Notes under the pieces: generated by a model
Told to the model about the DNA's origin: nothing
Database searches by the model: none
What the model saw: only the letters and a program-made list of their open reading frames with translations
Part shown: one piece after another, positions 35,510-44,164 of the stretch
Layout of the letters: each line of letters starts with the position of its first letter
Numbering within the stretch: the stretch's first letter is position 1
Translations under genes and position numbers: made by a program
Source: Alkalihalophilus marmarensis DSM 21297
GTDB lineage: Bacteria > Bacillota > Bacilli > Bacillales > Bacillaceae_D
Length of the DNA stretch: 64,000 nt
Direction of reading: 5' to 3'
Assembly (NCBI RefSeq): GCF_000474275.2
Contig: NZ_ATAE01000020.1
Span: forward strand, 1 to 64,000

Positions 35510-36703
35510 CTAGCTCGTTTTCACTGCTTGCTTCCTTGTTTTTAATGCTTCATCTGCTACTGATTTCGCAACAACCTCAGCGACTTGCTGATTAAGTGCA
35601 TGCGGGATGACGTAATCAGGCGCAAGTTCTCTTTCTGGTATAACGTTCGCGATCGCATAGGCTGCAGCAATTTTCATCTCAATAGTAATGTCTGTTGCTC
35701 CTGAATCAATCGCCCCTCTGAAAATTCCTGGGAATGCGAGGAGATTATTAATTTGATTCGGATAATCTGAACGGCCGGTGCCGATCACTTTTGCCCCTGC
35801 AGAAAGCGCATCTTCAGGATATATTTCTGGGATTGGATTTGCCATAGCAAACACGATCGGATCAGCTGCCATCAGTTTGACCTCTTCTGCTTTTAATGCA
35901 GCAGGTCCAGACACACCGATAAAGACATCCGCATCAACGATCGCATCCTTCAAGCGGCCTTTACGATTCTGTTTATTAGTGACAGCTGCCATCTCTTTTT
36001 GACTAGGATTAAGCCACGCTTCATCTTTTTGAACGATTCCTTCTAAGCTGACAAGAGTCAGATCACGAAAGCCTGCTTCAAGCAGCAATTTAGCAATCGA
36101 GATGCCTGCTGCCCCTGCGCCGTTAATGACCACTTTAACCTGGCTCATATGCTTGTCAACCACTTTTAAACTGTTCAATAACCCTGCTAATACGACAATC
36201 GCTGTTCCGTGTTGATCGTCATGAAAAACAGGAATGTCGAGCTCCTCTATCAACCGCTTTTCAATTTCAAAACAGCGCGGAGCTGAGATATCTTCTAAAT
36301 TAATTCCGGCAAATGTCGGTTGCAGCGCTTTCACAATTGCCACAATTTCATCAACGTATTTTGTATCCAAACAAATAGGGAAAGCATTAAGATCTGCAAA
36401 CTTTTTAAACAGCATACACTTGCCTTCCATTACAGGCATCGCTGCTCCAGGTCCGATATCACCAAGACCCAAGACAGCAGTTCCATCAGTCACAACGGCT
36501 ACTGAATTTCCTCTTGAAGTTAAGGTGTTAAGCTGTTCAGGATTTTTCTCAATTTCCTTGCATACATCTCCTACTCCAGGCGTGTAGACAAGGCTAAGAT
36601 CAGACTCCGTTTTAATATCTATTTTGCTCACCATTTCAATTTTACCGTTATGTTCTCTATGTAATTGAATGGCTCTCTCACGAAGATTGCTTTCAGTCAT
36701 CAT
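35510..36703 (-). CDS. Malic enzyme (oxaloacetate-decarboxylating)
   Basis: A 397-residue bacterial malic enzyme that converts malate to pyruvate and CO2. It shows VYTPGVGDVC with the active-site Tyr, GLGDIGPGAAMPVMEGK with the catalytic Lys, the metal-binding FHDDQHGTA, and the dinucleotide motif GAGAAG. NAD versus NADP is not decided here. AAGGGGG precedes the ATG pair. It lies 31 bases before the malate carrier and should be co-transcribed. A 7-5-7 inverted repeat at 36726-36744 lies in its promoter region. Confidence 0.92.
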   Translation of the reverse strand: MMTESNLRERAIQLHREHNGKIEMVSKIDIKTESDLSLVYTPGVGDVCKEIEKNPEQLNTLTSRGNSVAVVTDGTAVLGLGDIGPGAAMPVMEGKCMLFKKFADLNAFPICLDTKYVDEIVAIVKALQPTFAGINLEDISAPRCFEIEKRLIEELDIPVFHDDQHGTAIVVLAGLLNSLKVVDKHMSQVKVVINGAGAAGISIAKLLLEAGFRDLTLVSLEGIVQKDEAWLNPSQKEMAAVTNKQNRKGRLKDAIVDADVFIGVSGPAALKAEEVKLMAADPIVFAMANPIPEIYPEDALSAGAKVIGTGRSDYPNQINNLLAFPGIFRGAIDSGATDITIEMKIAAAYAIANVIPERELAPDYVIPHALNQQVAEVVAKSVADEALKTRKQAVKTS

Positions 36704-36725
36704 GTTTTCCCCCTTGGTGTAATCG

Positions 36726-36744
36726 GTTTCAATAATCTTGAAAC
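36726..36744. promoter_or_regulatory. Inverted repeat in the malic enzyme promoter region
   Basis: GTTTCAA-TAATC-TTGAAAC is a perfect 7-bp dyad with a 5-base spacer, 23-41 bp before the malic enzyme start. It is a candidate operator for the linked response regulator, since that gene lies directly upstream and no other regulator is near. Confidence 0.5.
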
Positions 36745-36803
36745 TAAGTCTATACTCATCACATCAAATCGAATAGTTTATGAAAGATAAGTAACCTTTT
36801 GTA

Positions 36804-36832
36804 ATTAAAAAAAGCAGCCATAACGGCTGCTT
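36804..36832 (-). terminator. Terminator of the malK-malR transcript
   Basis: On the minus strand AAGCAGCC pairs with GGCTGCTT (36825-36832 with 36812-36819) and a run of T follows. It overlaps the response-regulator stop codon and separates it from the malic enzyme gene. Confidence 0.82.
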
Positions 36833-37538
36833 ATACTAAATCTTGAAAAGACGATTTCGTTAAATTTCTATTGACGTACACATAAAAAGGTCTTCCGATC
36901 GCTCCGTACGTCATTCTCTCGGCCAGGGCTCCAATCTCTTTTAAATACTTAATGTATTTTCTGACAGAAACACGCGAGATTTGTACAGTTTCTGCTATTT
37001 CATCCGTTGTAAAGGGTTCATTTTCTTTATCGACAATGGCTGCTGCTATCACCTGAAGCGTATTCGGAGTAAGGCCTTTTGGCAGCGTCATATTCTTTTT
37101 CTCATGTTGGTGAAGAATGCTTGCATCTAATTCTTCTTGCTTTAATGACTGCTGGGCCGTGAGCAGACTGTGCTTTTCACGATAGGTTGTTAATGCTTTA
37201 TTAAACCGTTCAAATTCAAACGGCTTAATAATGTAATCAACTGCCCCGTACCTGAGCGCCGTTTGAATGCTGTCTACATCGTCAGCAGCTGTGACTAGAA
37301 TTACATCCACATTATAAGCCGTCTCTTTACGAATATATTGCAGCAATTCAAGGCCATTTTTACCAGGCATATAAATGTCTAGTAAGAGCAATTGTACATC
37401 GTTTTCCTCTAACAGATGCTTTGCCTCATCGAAGGATTTTGCCAAACCTGCCAGTTGAAACCCTTTTATTTCTTCTACATATTGTTTATTAAACGATGCA
37501 ACCATTGGATCATCATCTAAAATAAGTACGTTAATCAC
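36831..37538 (-). CDS. malR: CitB/DcuR-family response regulator, MalR-like
   Basis: A 235-residue regulator. The receiver domain begins MINVLILDDDP and has the phosphoacceptor Asp in LLLLDIYMPG and the Lys in IIKPFEF. The C-terminal part has a winged HTH of the CitB group (TTDEIAETVQISRVSVRKYI-type helix, near residues 180-200). The start is GTG 37538, seven bases after AGGAG, overlapping the kinase stop by eight bases; the length then equals that of B. subtilis MalR. Likely activates the malate carrier and malic enzyme genes. Confidence 0.88.
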   Translation of the reverse strand: MINVLILDDDPMVASFNKQYVEEIKGFQLAGLAKSFDEAKHLLEENDVQLLLLDIYMPGKNGLELLQYIRKETAYNVDVILVTAADDVDSIQTALRYGAVDYIIKPFEFERFNKALTTYREKHSLLTAQQSLKQEELDASILHQHEKKNMTLPKGLTPNTLQVIAAAIVDKENEPFTTDEIAETVQISRVSVRKYIKYLKEIGALAERMTYGAIGRPFYVYVNRNLTKSSFQDLV

Positions 37539-39129
37539 GGTCATTCTCCTCTGCATCATATGGTATATCAATCATTATCGTCGTTCCTGCATCTACCACT
37601 GTATCGATTGTCAAATGGCCAGAAAGCTGATCAATGCTCTCTTTCACATTTGCTAAACCGTATCCGCGCCCTTCTCCTTTTGTAGAGTAGCCTTTAGTAA
37701 ATATTTCTTTCAATTGTTCAGTCTTAATGCCCGGACCTGTATCCTTTACCTCTATGTGCAATTTGCCCCTTTTTACAGCAAGAGTCATTTCTACTTTTTT
37801 AAACGGTGATTCAGCAACAGCTTCAATCGCATTATTGATCACATTTCCGAGGATTGTAATCATCTCATGCACCATTTCTTGATCAGGTGATTTATGAATA
37901 GGTGTCTGACTTTTTATGGTCAGGGTTACACCGCATTCTTTCGCATAGCTTAATTTACCTAATAGAAAACCTGATAAGACTGGGTCTCGCACGTGTTGCA
38001 CTTGGCTGATTTCATGACTTTTGTGATCGACTAATTTCAGGATAAACTCCTTTAATTGATCATACGCCCCAATCCGAAGCATTCCTAGGATCACATGCAG
38101 GTTATTTTTCACCTCATGGGATTGTGAGCGAAGAGCTTCGACATACTGCTTTACACCAGTTAATTGCTGCGCGAGCTCTTTGACTTCTGTTTTATCGCGT
38201 AATGTCGAGATCGCTCCAATCACTTTATCATCGACGATAAGCGGCGAACGATTTACAATGAAGGACATTTCATTAATAACAAGCTCATCTCCTAGCTCTG
38301 CCCTGCCTGTCTTGAGTACTCGTTCTAGTCCTGTCATAGGCAGGAATGAAGCAATATCAACTCCGATCGGATCTTCAGTTAGTCCGGCACGCTTTAACAA
38401 CTTACGAGCAGATTTATTAACGAGCGTTATTTTCCCCTCTTCATCTACTGCAATAATCCCTTCATGGACGGATTCAAGCATCGCATTCCGCTCTCCTAAA
38501 ATGCTTGCAATCTGTTTAGGTTCAAGGCCGTATAATGTTTTCTTTATGTATCTCGCCATAAAAAAAGCCCCGAGAACCCCAGCCAGCAAGCCAAACAGCG
38601 ATCCTAGCAGAATATTCCTGTGGTTCTGGTTGATCATCTGTTTAATATACTCAAGCGAGATCCCAACGACTACAGCCCCAATTTGTTCCCCATCATTATT
38701 CAAAACGGGTGTAAAGGACCGAAGTGAAGTAGTTAGAGTTCCTTCAGAGATTGAACTATACTCTTGATTTAAAAAGACCTCTTTCTCATCACCGCCTTCA
38801 AACGGTTGGCCGACCATTTCCTCATTTGGATGGGAATAACGGATACCGCTCATATCTAACACGACCACAAACAGCACCTCAGCAGAGCTTCGTACACGAT
38901 TGGCATATACTTGTATGGCATCTGCTTCTTGGTTTTCTAACCCGCTTATCACAATATCTGAATCAGCAACAATCCTAGCTGTCGTAAGAGCCTTCTCTTC
39001 TTCATAACTCATGCTGTTCTCATTAATCGACCTTGAGACTAAGAGGTCTGTGATAAACAAAGATAATAAAACGACCATACATACAAGCAGCAGAATCACG
39101 GTACGAAGCTTTACTTTTCTCATCAACAT
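37531..39129 (-). CDS. malK: CitA/DcuS-family sensor kinase, MalK-like
   Basis: A 532-residue membrane kinase, close in length to B. subtilis MalK (YufL). Two helices (about residues 10-30 and 170-190) flank an extracellular Cache-type domain. A cytoplasmic PAS follows (EEGKITLVNKSARKLL), then the short SpoOB-like histidine box SHEVKNNLHVILGML and an ATPase with GPGIKTEQ and GRGYGLANVKE. It should sense external malate or a similar dicarboxylate and phosphorylate the overlapping response regulator. Confidence 0.9.
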   Translation of the reverse strand: MLMRKVKLRTVILLLVCMVVLLSLFITDLLVSRSINENSMSYEEEKALTTARIVADSDIVISGLENQEADAIQVYANRVRSSAEVLFVVVLDMSGIRYSHPNEEMVGQPFEGGDEKEVFLNQEYSSISEGTLTTSLRSFTPVLNNDGEQIGAVVVGISLEYIKQMINQNHRNILLGSLFGLLAGVLGAFFMARYIKKTLYGLEPKQIASILGERNAMLESVHEGIIAVDEEGKITLVNKSARKLLKRAGLTEDPIGVDIASFLPMTGLERVLKTGRAELGDELVINEMSFIVNRSPLIVDDKVIGAISTLRDKTEVKELAQQLTGVKQYVEALRSQSHEVKNNLHVILGMLRIGAYDQLKEFILKLVDHKSHEISQVQHVRDPVLSGFLLGKLSYAKECGVTLTIKSQTPIHKSPDQEMVHEMITILGNVINNAIEAVAESPFKKVEMTLAVKRGKLHIEVKDTGPGIKTEQLKEIFTKGYSTKGEGRGYGLANVKESIDQLSGHLTIDTVVDAGTTIMIDIPYDAEENDRD

Positions 39130-39229
39130 ACAAACCCTTCTCTCAAAACATCATTAGTTGATATTGTAACGGTTGTTTCTTTTTTTAGAAAGATTCAACT
39201 TGAGAAAGTTTCTAACTCGTTAAAGTAAT

Positions 39230-39272
39230 TTAAGCTAAAAAACTCCCGGATAACAGAAGATCCCGAGAGTTT
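39230..39272 (-). terminator. Terminator of the Y-family polymerase gene
   Basis: On the minus strand AAACTCTCGGG pairs with CCGGGAGTTT, with one mismatch (39261-39272 with 39240-39250). A T run follows. It lies six bases past the polymerase stop codon. Confidence 0.78.
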
Positions 39273-39277
39273 CTCAC

Positions 39278-40555
39278 TTACTTCTTATGCCCGGCGATCA
39301 AGCCGCTCCTATGTCTCGTTGTCCCGCCTTTTGTATACGAGCTTGCACGAAGGATAGCAGTTGCCCCGTACTTTTCTCGAATGGAATCCATCACATAACC
39401 AAGCTCCCGTTTTCGAGTCACTTCTTCTTCGTCAACAAAAAGTGATAGCTGGCGTTCGGTATCTGGCTGAACTTTTGAAAGGGCGACATACACCTGCCTG
39501 ACCGTCTCCCCGTGATAATGTTTGTTCATGAGCTTTAAACAGGCGTTATAAATATCGAGCGTGCTGTTTGTTGGTTCGTCAACTGTCAGCTGCCGGGAAA
39601 ACCCTCCCCCACCTTCGTTTTTACTATAACCTAGACCAAGGCTGATCGTTCGCCCTGCCGCTCTCTTCTTTCTTGCACGGCGTACGACCTCCTCACACAT
39701 TTCAAGAATAACCGTTTTAATTTCTTCTGTGCCAACATAATCTCTAAGTAAAATTTGGCCGACGGAATAGCTTTTCGATTTAATTTTTGCGGGCTTATGA
39801 ATATCACTGACATCAATTCCCCACGCATGCTGATACAGCTGCTGCCCCATTACTTTGCCGAATTTAAATTCAAGCCGTTTAAGAGAGGAATTCGCAAGCT
39901 GTGCGACCGAGCGGACCCCCATATTCATTAATGTTTTCTCATAACGGCGCCCAATTCCCCACATATCTGATACAGGTTGAATCTTCCACAGCTTCATTTG
40001 CACGTCCTCATAGTCCCAGTGGGCAAAATGATCCTCCTGCTTTTTAGCCTCGATGTCTAAAGCAACTTTAGATAAAAGCATATTGCAGGAAGAGGAGCCG
40101 ACAGCAAGCGTTAATCCGAAACATGATTTAATCGACTGCTGCAGCCTACGTGCAAACTCCCGCTGATTCTCCTTTCCTTGATGACGCTTTGAGGTAAGTT
40201 TAATAAACGCCTCATCAATCGAATACACAAAGATGTCCTCTGGCGGAACATATTGCTCCATATGTAATGTAATCTCGGTCGAAATTTTTAAAAACTCTTC
40301 CATTTCCGCGTTCACAACGACGATATCAGGATCTTTTGGAATCTCAAACAGCCTCGAACCAGTTTTAATGCCCATTTCTTTTAATTTAGGTGTCGCCGCA
40401 AGCACCACACTTCCGTTACGTTTTGTATCTCCAACGACAGCAAGCTTTGTTACAAACGGGTGCAGACCAAGCTTCACAGCCGACACACTCGCATAAAAAC
40501 TCTTTAGGTCACAGCATAAATAAGACTGCTTAGGGAATGCTTCATAATTGAACAT
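39278..40555 (-). CDS. Y-family DNA polymerase, UvrX/YqjW type
   Basis: A 425-residue translesion polymerase. Catalytic acidic residues sit in CCDLKSFYASV (start) and YSIDEAFIKL; the fingers-palm and little-finger regions follow (VGSSSCNMLLSKVALD, DMWGIGRRYEKTL). It belongs to the UvrX/YqjW branch rather than housekeeping DinB. The ATG at 40555, after AGGGGGAAGTAGG, is the start; a longer frame runs back through the 21-bp repeat array and is false. A LexA box 40 bp upstream indicates SOS induction. Confidence 0.9.
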   Translation of the reverse strand: MFNYEAFPKQSYLCCDLKSFYASVSAVKLGLHPFVTKLAVVGDTKRNGSVVLAATPKLKEMGIKTGSRLFEIPKDPDIVVVNAEMEEFLKISTEITLHMEQYVPPEDIFVYSIDEAFIKLTSKRHQGKENQREFARRLQQSIKSCFGLTLAVGSSSCNMLLSKVALDIEAKKQEDHFAHWDYEDVQMKLWKIQPVSDMWGIGRRYEKTLMNMGVRSVAQLANSSLKRLEFKFGKVMGQQLYQHAWGIDVSDIHKPAKIKSKSYSVGQILLRDYVGTEEIKTVILEMCEEVVRRARKKRAAGRTISLGLGYSKNEGGGGFSRQLTVDEPTNSTLDIYNACLKLMNKHYHGETVRQVYVALSKVQPDTERQLSLFVDEEEVTRKRELGYVMDSIREKYGATAILRASSYTKGGTTRHRSGLIAGHKK

Positions 40556-40594
40556 CCTACTTCCCCCTTTTTCTCTATTTAAGCTTATTATACA

Positions 40595-40608
40595 CGAACA
40601 AACGTTCT
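40595..40608. promoter_or_regulatory. LexA (SOS) box of the Y-family polymerase gene
   Basis: CGAACAAACGTTCT matches the Bacillus SOS box CGAACRNRYGTTYG except at the last base. It lies 40-53 bp before the polymerase start codon. Confidence 0.88.
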
Positions 40609-40641
40609 TATAAACATAAAAATATTGGCAGGAGGGGGGCG

Positions 40642-40803
40642 ATTGCGTCAGTGTGAACGGGAATAGCGTGGATCCGGCGGCTGATTTCGCGGATGTTGGG
40701 ATTAATTGCCTCTGTCGGAGCATTAATTGCGTCGGTTGGAAGAATAATTGTAAGGATGCAGCTGCCAATTGCGTCAATGTCAGGCTTAATTGCGTCAGTT
40801 CCC
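40642..40803 (+). repeat. 21-bp tandem array, locus 2 (ATTGCGTCAG core)
   Basis: On the plus strand an ATTGCGTCAG-like core begins at 40642, 40663, 40684, 40705, 40726, 40747, 40768 and 40789, exactly 21 bp apart. Cores 1, 5, 7 and 8 are closest (ATTGCGTCAG/ATTGCGTCGG); the intervening sequence is mostly different in each unit. The array lies between the polymerase gene's LexA box and the universal stress protein gene. Open frames across it are by-products of the period. Confidence 0.85.
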
Positions 40804-40880
40804 TTTATCGAGCTTCACATAATGAGCTCCACACCAAAAAAACTGATACTACACTTAGTACCAGCCTTTCTCACACTTAT

Positions 40881-41297
40881 TTACTTCACAATCATGACCG
40901 GACATTCTACTCGCTTCGCCACTTTATGGCTGACGCTTCCAAGCACCATCGTCTGAAGGTTATTTAACCCACGGCTGCCAATGACTAAGCACCCATATTC
41001 ACCTTTATTGGCAAAATCAACGATTGTCGGGCCGGGCTCTCCGCGTAAAACGTGGATCGTGCACGAGATGCCTTCGTCTTCAAAAAGCTCTGCAATTCCT
41101 CTAACTTTCTCTTTCCTTGCATAGTCCATTTCTTCTTTACTCGCATGATGCAACACGTCTTGTCTAGAAGATGAACCGCTTACAACATAGACAATGTCAA
41201 CTTTTCCCTTTTTCGGATCTACTAATGTTCTTGCCTCTTTCGCAGCTCTAAATGAGTGCTCTGAACCGTCTGCAGCTAATAGTATATGGCGATACAT
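40881..41297 (-). CDS. Universal stress protein, UspA family
   Basis: A 138-residue single-domain Usp. It begins YRHILLAADGS and has the ATP-binding G-2x-G-9x-G-(S/T) motif in VIGSRGLNNLQTMVLGS, so it probably binds ATP. The ATG at 41297 lies seven bases after AAGGGG; an ATG two codons upstream is too close. It follows the SulP gene by about 70 bases, with a hairpin between, a pairing often seen for SulP transporters and Usp proteins. Confidence 0.9.
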   Translation of the reverse strand: MYRHILLAADGSEHSFRAAKEARTLVDPKKGKVDIVYVVSGSSSRQDVLHHASKEEMDYARKEKVRGIAELFEDEGISCTIHVLRGEPGPTIVDFANKGEYGCLVIGSRGLNNLQTMVLGSVSHKVAKRVECPVMIVK

Positions 41298-41309
41298 GTT
41301 CATTCCCCT

Positions 41310-41354
41310 TTTTTATTTATTAAAAGGTTGATTGCAATCTCTTACAATCAACCT
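41310..41354 (-). terminator. Hairpin between sulP-type and usp genes
   Basis: A perfect 10-bp stem, AGGTTGATTG (41325-41334) with CAATCAACCT (41345-41354), is followed on the minus strand by TTTAATAAAT and an A run. It may terminate part of the transcription from the SulP gene before usp. Confidence 0.68.
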
Positions 41355-41368
41355 CTCTTTGTAGATGA

Positions 41369-42829
41369 TTAATGTCCAGATGCTTTAGATAAGCCTCCGA
41401 TACGTTCTTTTAACTGTTCGCTTTCGCTGTTAAGGCCAGCGTAGCTTACTTTAATACCATTTTGTTCAAATTTTGATTCAATCTTGTCAAACGCCCCAAT
41501 TGCTGAATCATCCCATAAATGAGCTTCTGACAAGTCAAGAACAACTTCCTTTATATCTTCTTTGTAATCAAATTTATTAATTAAATCTGTTACAGAAGCG
41601 AAGAAAATTTGTCCTCTTATTCGGTAGATCTTCTTAGCACTCGTCTGTCCTCTAATTCCTTCGACATCTACTTTTGAAATTTTTGCAGCAAAGAAAATCG
41701 CACTTAACAGGACACCTGCAAATACACCAATTGCTAAGTTATGCGTAATAACAACTGTTGCCACCGTAACAACCATAACAACCGCATCTGTTCGTGGCAG
41801 TTTATTAATGTGACGGATTGAGCCCCAGTCAAATGTACTGATTGATACCATAAACATAACCCCGACTAATGCAGCCATCGGAATTTGAACAACAAGACCA
41901 CCTAATACTAAGATCAAGAACATAAGGACTACACCCGCAACAAGGGCCGATAAACGCCCTCGTCCGCCTGATTTTACGTTGATAACCGATTGACCGATCA
42001 TGGCACAACCAGCCATACCGCCGAAGAAACCAGACACGATGTTCGCAATTCCTTGTCCACGGCTTTCCTTATTTTTATCACTATCTGTGTCTGTCATATC
42101 ATCAACAATATTAGCAGTCAGTAATGATTCAAGGAGACCAACAATCGCTAATGCTAATGAATATGGAAGGATAATCATTAATGTTTCAAGATTCAACGGA
42201 ATTTGCGGAATCAAAAACATTGGCAGTGCTTGCTGAAGCGCACCCATATCTCCTACTGTACGAACATCGATGTTCATAAAAATAACAATAGCAGTAATCG
42301 CTACAATCGCTGCTAAAGCTGATGGCACAGCCTTTGTTACACGCGGCAGTAAATAAATAATCGCAAGTGTTGCAGCAACTAAGGCATACATTACCCATGT
42401 CGCGTCTACAAATTGGTCAAGCTGAGCCATAAAAATGAGAATTGCTAGAGCGTTTACGAAACCAACCATGACCGATCTAGGCACAAAACGCATAAATCTA
42501 GCAAGCTTGAATACTCCAAAAATAATTTGAATGATCCCCGTTAAGATGGTAGCAGCTAGCAAATATTGCAGCCCGTGATCTGCAACAAGAGTAACCATAA
42601 CAAGCGCCATAGCCCCTGTTGCAGCTGAGATCATGCCAGGTCGTCCACCTACAAAAGCGATCACTACAGCAATACAAAAAGATGCATAAAGCCCTACCAT
42701 TGGGTCAACACCGGCAATGATAGAAAAGGCAATTGCCTCTGGGATTAATGCTAGAGCGACAACGAGTCCTGCGAGCACATCTCCCCGTACATTACTAAAC
42801 CATTCTTGCTTAATTGATTCGATATTCAA
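41369..42829 (-). CDS. SulP-family anion transporter with STAS domain
   Basis: A 486-residue protein: about 11-14 helices with the family motif [18 protein letters not shown] near residue 30, then a cytoplasmic STAS domain whose [18 protein letters not shown] loop holds the regulatory Ser. Substrates of relatives are bicarbonate, sulfate or dicarboxylates; sodium-dependent bicarbonate uptake is plausible but unproved. AGAGGTG five bases before TTG 42829 decides the start; the frame opens at 42907. The 250 bases upstream (42830-43080) hold no gene I can support. Confidence 0.88.
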   Translation of the reverse strand: MNIESIKQEWFSNVRGDVLAGLVVALALIPEAIAFSIIAGVDPMVGLYASFCIAVVIAFVGGRPGMISAATGAMALVMVTLVADHGLQYLLAATILTGIIQIIFGVFKLARFMRFVPRSVMVGFVNALAILIFMAQLDQFVDATWVMYALVAATLAIIYLLPRVTKAVPSALAAIVAITAIVIFMNIDVRTVGDMGALQQALPMFLIPQIPLNLETLMIILPYSLALAIVGLLESLLTANIVDDMTDTDSDKNKESRGQGIANIVSGFFGGMAGCAMIGQSVINVKSGGRGRLSALVAGVVLMFLILVLGGLVVQIPMAALVGVMFMVSISTFDWGSIRHINKLPRTDAVVMVVTVATVVITHNLAIGVFAGVLLSAIFFAAKISKVDVEGIRGQTSAKKIYRIRGQIFFASVTDLINKFDYKEDIKEVVLDLSEAHLWDDSAIGAFDKIESKFEQNGIKVSYAGLNSESEQLKERIGGLSKASGH

Positions 42830-43080
42830 TTTAGCACCTCTTTCTATTAAATTGTTAAACTGTTTTTGCGACTTTCGACTCTCACGAAAGCCAAGGTCCG
42901 TTTTCAACAGAAAGAATCATACCACAAAGTTACATAAACCTGAAACGCAGTGTAAGCGGGTAAAAGTAGGTATTTTCTTCGAATTACACGTATTTACGCC
43001 TCATTTCTCTAATTTGAAATATCGAAGCGAAATAATAACTTATGATGACTCTCAGGTATATGCGGGGTAACAGTCATTCA

Positions 43081-43267
43081 ATTGCGTCAGTCTTCTACTT
43101 AATTGTGCTTATTGAATAGCTGATTGCGCGGGTGTTTGGCATTATTGCGTGGGTTCAAGCTGCTATTGCGTCAGTTGGCTTTTATTGCACCTATTCAAGG
43201 AATTATTGCGTCTCTAGTATCATGAATTGTACTCACTCCTCTTTTCATTGCGTCACTTTCCGGGTAT
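43081..43267 (+). repeat. 21-bp tandem array, locus 3 (ATTGCGTCAG core)
   Basis: An ATTGCGTCAG-like core begins at 43081, 43102, 43123, 43144, 43165, 43184, 43205, 43226 and 43247. Steps are 21 bp except one of 19 (43165 to 43184). The first four bases ATTG are kept in all nine units while the rest of each unit is diverged. The last unit runs into a TATACT -10-like box (43265-43270) of the YolD-like gene. This lies in the divergent gap between the SulP and YolD-like genes. Confidence 0.85.
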
Positions 43268-43282
43268 ACTAAACACAAAATA

Positions 43283-43296
43283 CGAACATACATTCT
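43283..43296. promoter_or_regulatory. LexA-like box before the YolD-like gene
   Basis: CGAACATACATTCT fits the SOS box with A for G at the start of the right half (ATTC instead of GTTC). It lies 25-38 bp before the start codon and just past a TATACT box, a position suited to repression. Confidence 0.62.
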
Positions 43297-43320
43297 CACA
43301 AAAGAAGGAAGTGATGCATT

Positions 43321-43641
43321 ATGCAATATCGAGGTATGATTAAATGGACACAGCTGGCGATACCAGAACATATGGAGATGATCCGCACAGAACGGGAAAA
43401 ACGCAATCTCCCGCAAAAACCAGAACTTGATCCGCAAGCAATGGAAGAACTGATGTACATAATAGAAGAAAAAATCGCCCTGCAGCAGCCAGCAAAAGTT
43501 ACTTATTGGCAGCAGCATGAAGCGCATGTGGTTGAGGGGTTTGTGAAGAAGCCTACTTCGTCTAGGAAAGTAATTGAAATAATCGAAGCTGGTGGAGGTA
43601 GGAAACGGGTAGAAAAAATAAACATCCTTAAAATCGAGTAA
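43321..43641 (+). CDS. YolD-like protein
   Basis: A 106-residue soluble protein with the YolD-family start YRGMIKWTQLAIPEHMEM and a C-terminal half rich in beta strands. YolD-like genes normally sit directly before a UvrX/YqjW-type polymerase (yolD-uvrX, yqjX-yqjW). Here the polymerase is 2.8 kb away in the opposite direction, separated by usp and sulP, yet both carry LexA-type boxes. GAAGGAAG lies upstream of the ATG. The molecular role of YolD is not established; modulation of the polymerase is the usual guess. Confidence 0.85.
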   Translation: MQYRGMIKWTQLAIPEHMEMIRTEREKRNLPQKPELDPQAMEELMYIIEEKIALQQPAKVTYWQQHEAHVVEGFVKKPTSSRKVIEIIEAGGGRKRVEKINILKIE

Positions 43642-43728
43642 TTATATTTAAAGCCTAACTGAGAACTGGAATATTATGCTAAAATGAACCTATATCATAT
43701 AAAATACCATTTATTGTGGGGGATGCGG

Positions 43729-44103
43729 ATGAAAAAGGCTATTGGAATTGGTATATTATTTATGCTATTTCTTGTTCTCACTGCTTGCGGTCAGGATACG
43801 GTGAAGTTTAACGGGCAAAGCGATCAGTGGGAGGCAACCTACACGGCTCATATTTATGAGGAGAATAGTGAACAGACTGAATTTAGTATTCGATATTTAG
43901 GTGAAGATCCTCCTGTGACTCCAGTAGATTTTGAGATAGGTAGTATCTCAGGTAACGGGTGGGAATTAAACGAAAATGGCTCTCTATCAAGCGATGGGAA
44001 CAGTTGCAGCGGCTGTGCGGTAACCACCCGTGATGACCGCATTGAATTTACGATTGAATGGGACGGCCAGACAGACAGTTTTGTTCTCGAAAATGTGAAT
44101 TAA
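43729..44103 (+). CDS. Small secreted lipoprotein
   Basis: A 124-residue protein with a signal peptide ending in a lipobox at Cys20 (VLTAC). The mature part looks like a single beta-rich domain with a CSGC pair near the C-terminus. No family recognised. GGGGG followed six bases later by the ATG at 43729 decides the start; the frame is open from 43684. Transcribed alone and closed by a strong terminator. Confidence 0.75.
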   Translation: MKKAIGIGILFMLFLVLTACGQDTVKFNGQSDQWEATYTAHIYEENSEQTEFSIRYLGEDPPVTPVDFEIGSISGNGWELNENGSLSSDGNSCSGCAVTTRDDRIEFTIEWDGQTDSFVLENVN

Positions 44104-44117
44104 ACGTACACTGACAT

Positions 44118-44157
44118 AAAAAAGTGCGATTCTGGATCCAGGGAATCGCACTTTTTT
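44118..44157. terminator. Bidirectional terminator after the lipoprotein gene
   Basis: A perfect 15-bp stem (AAAAAAGTGCGATTC at 44118-44132 with 44143-44157) and T runs on both strands. It divides the plus-strand lipoprotein gene from the long minus-strand block that follows. Confidence 0.9.
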
Positions 44158-44164
44158 ATAAACA

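Noticed and set aside
40556-40777. Longer N-terminus of the Y-family polymerase
   Set aside because: It would translate the LexA box and repeat array; a clear ribosome site and ATG lie at 40555.
40653-40967. Plus-strand frames over array 2
   Set aside because: They are by-products of the 21-bp period and run antisense into the universal stress protein gene.
42830-43080. Riboswitch or leader RNA before the SulP gene
   Set aside because: No conserved riboswitch core or terminator/antiterminator pair could be recognised by eye.
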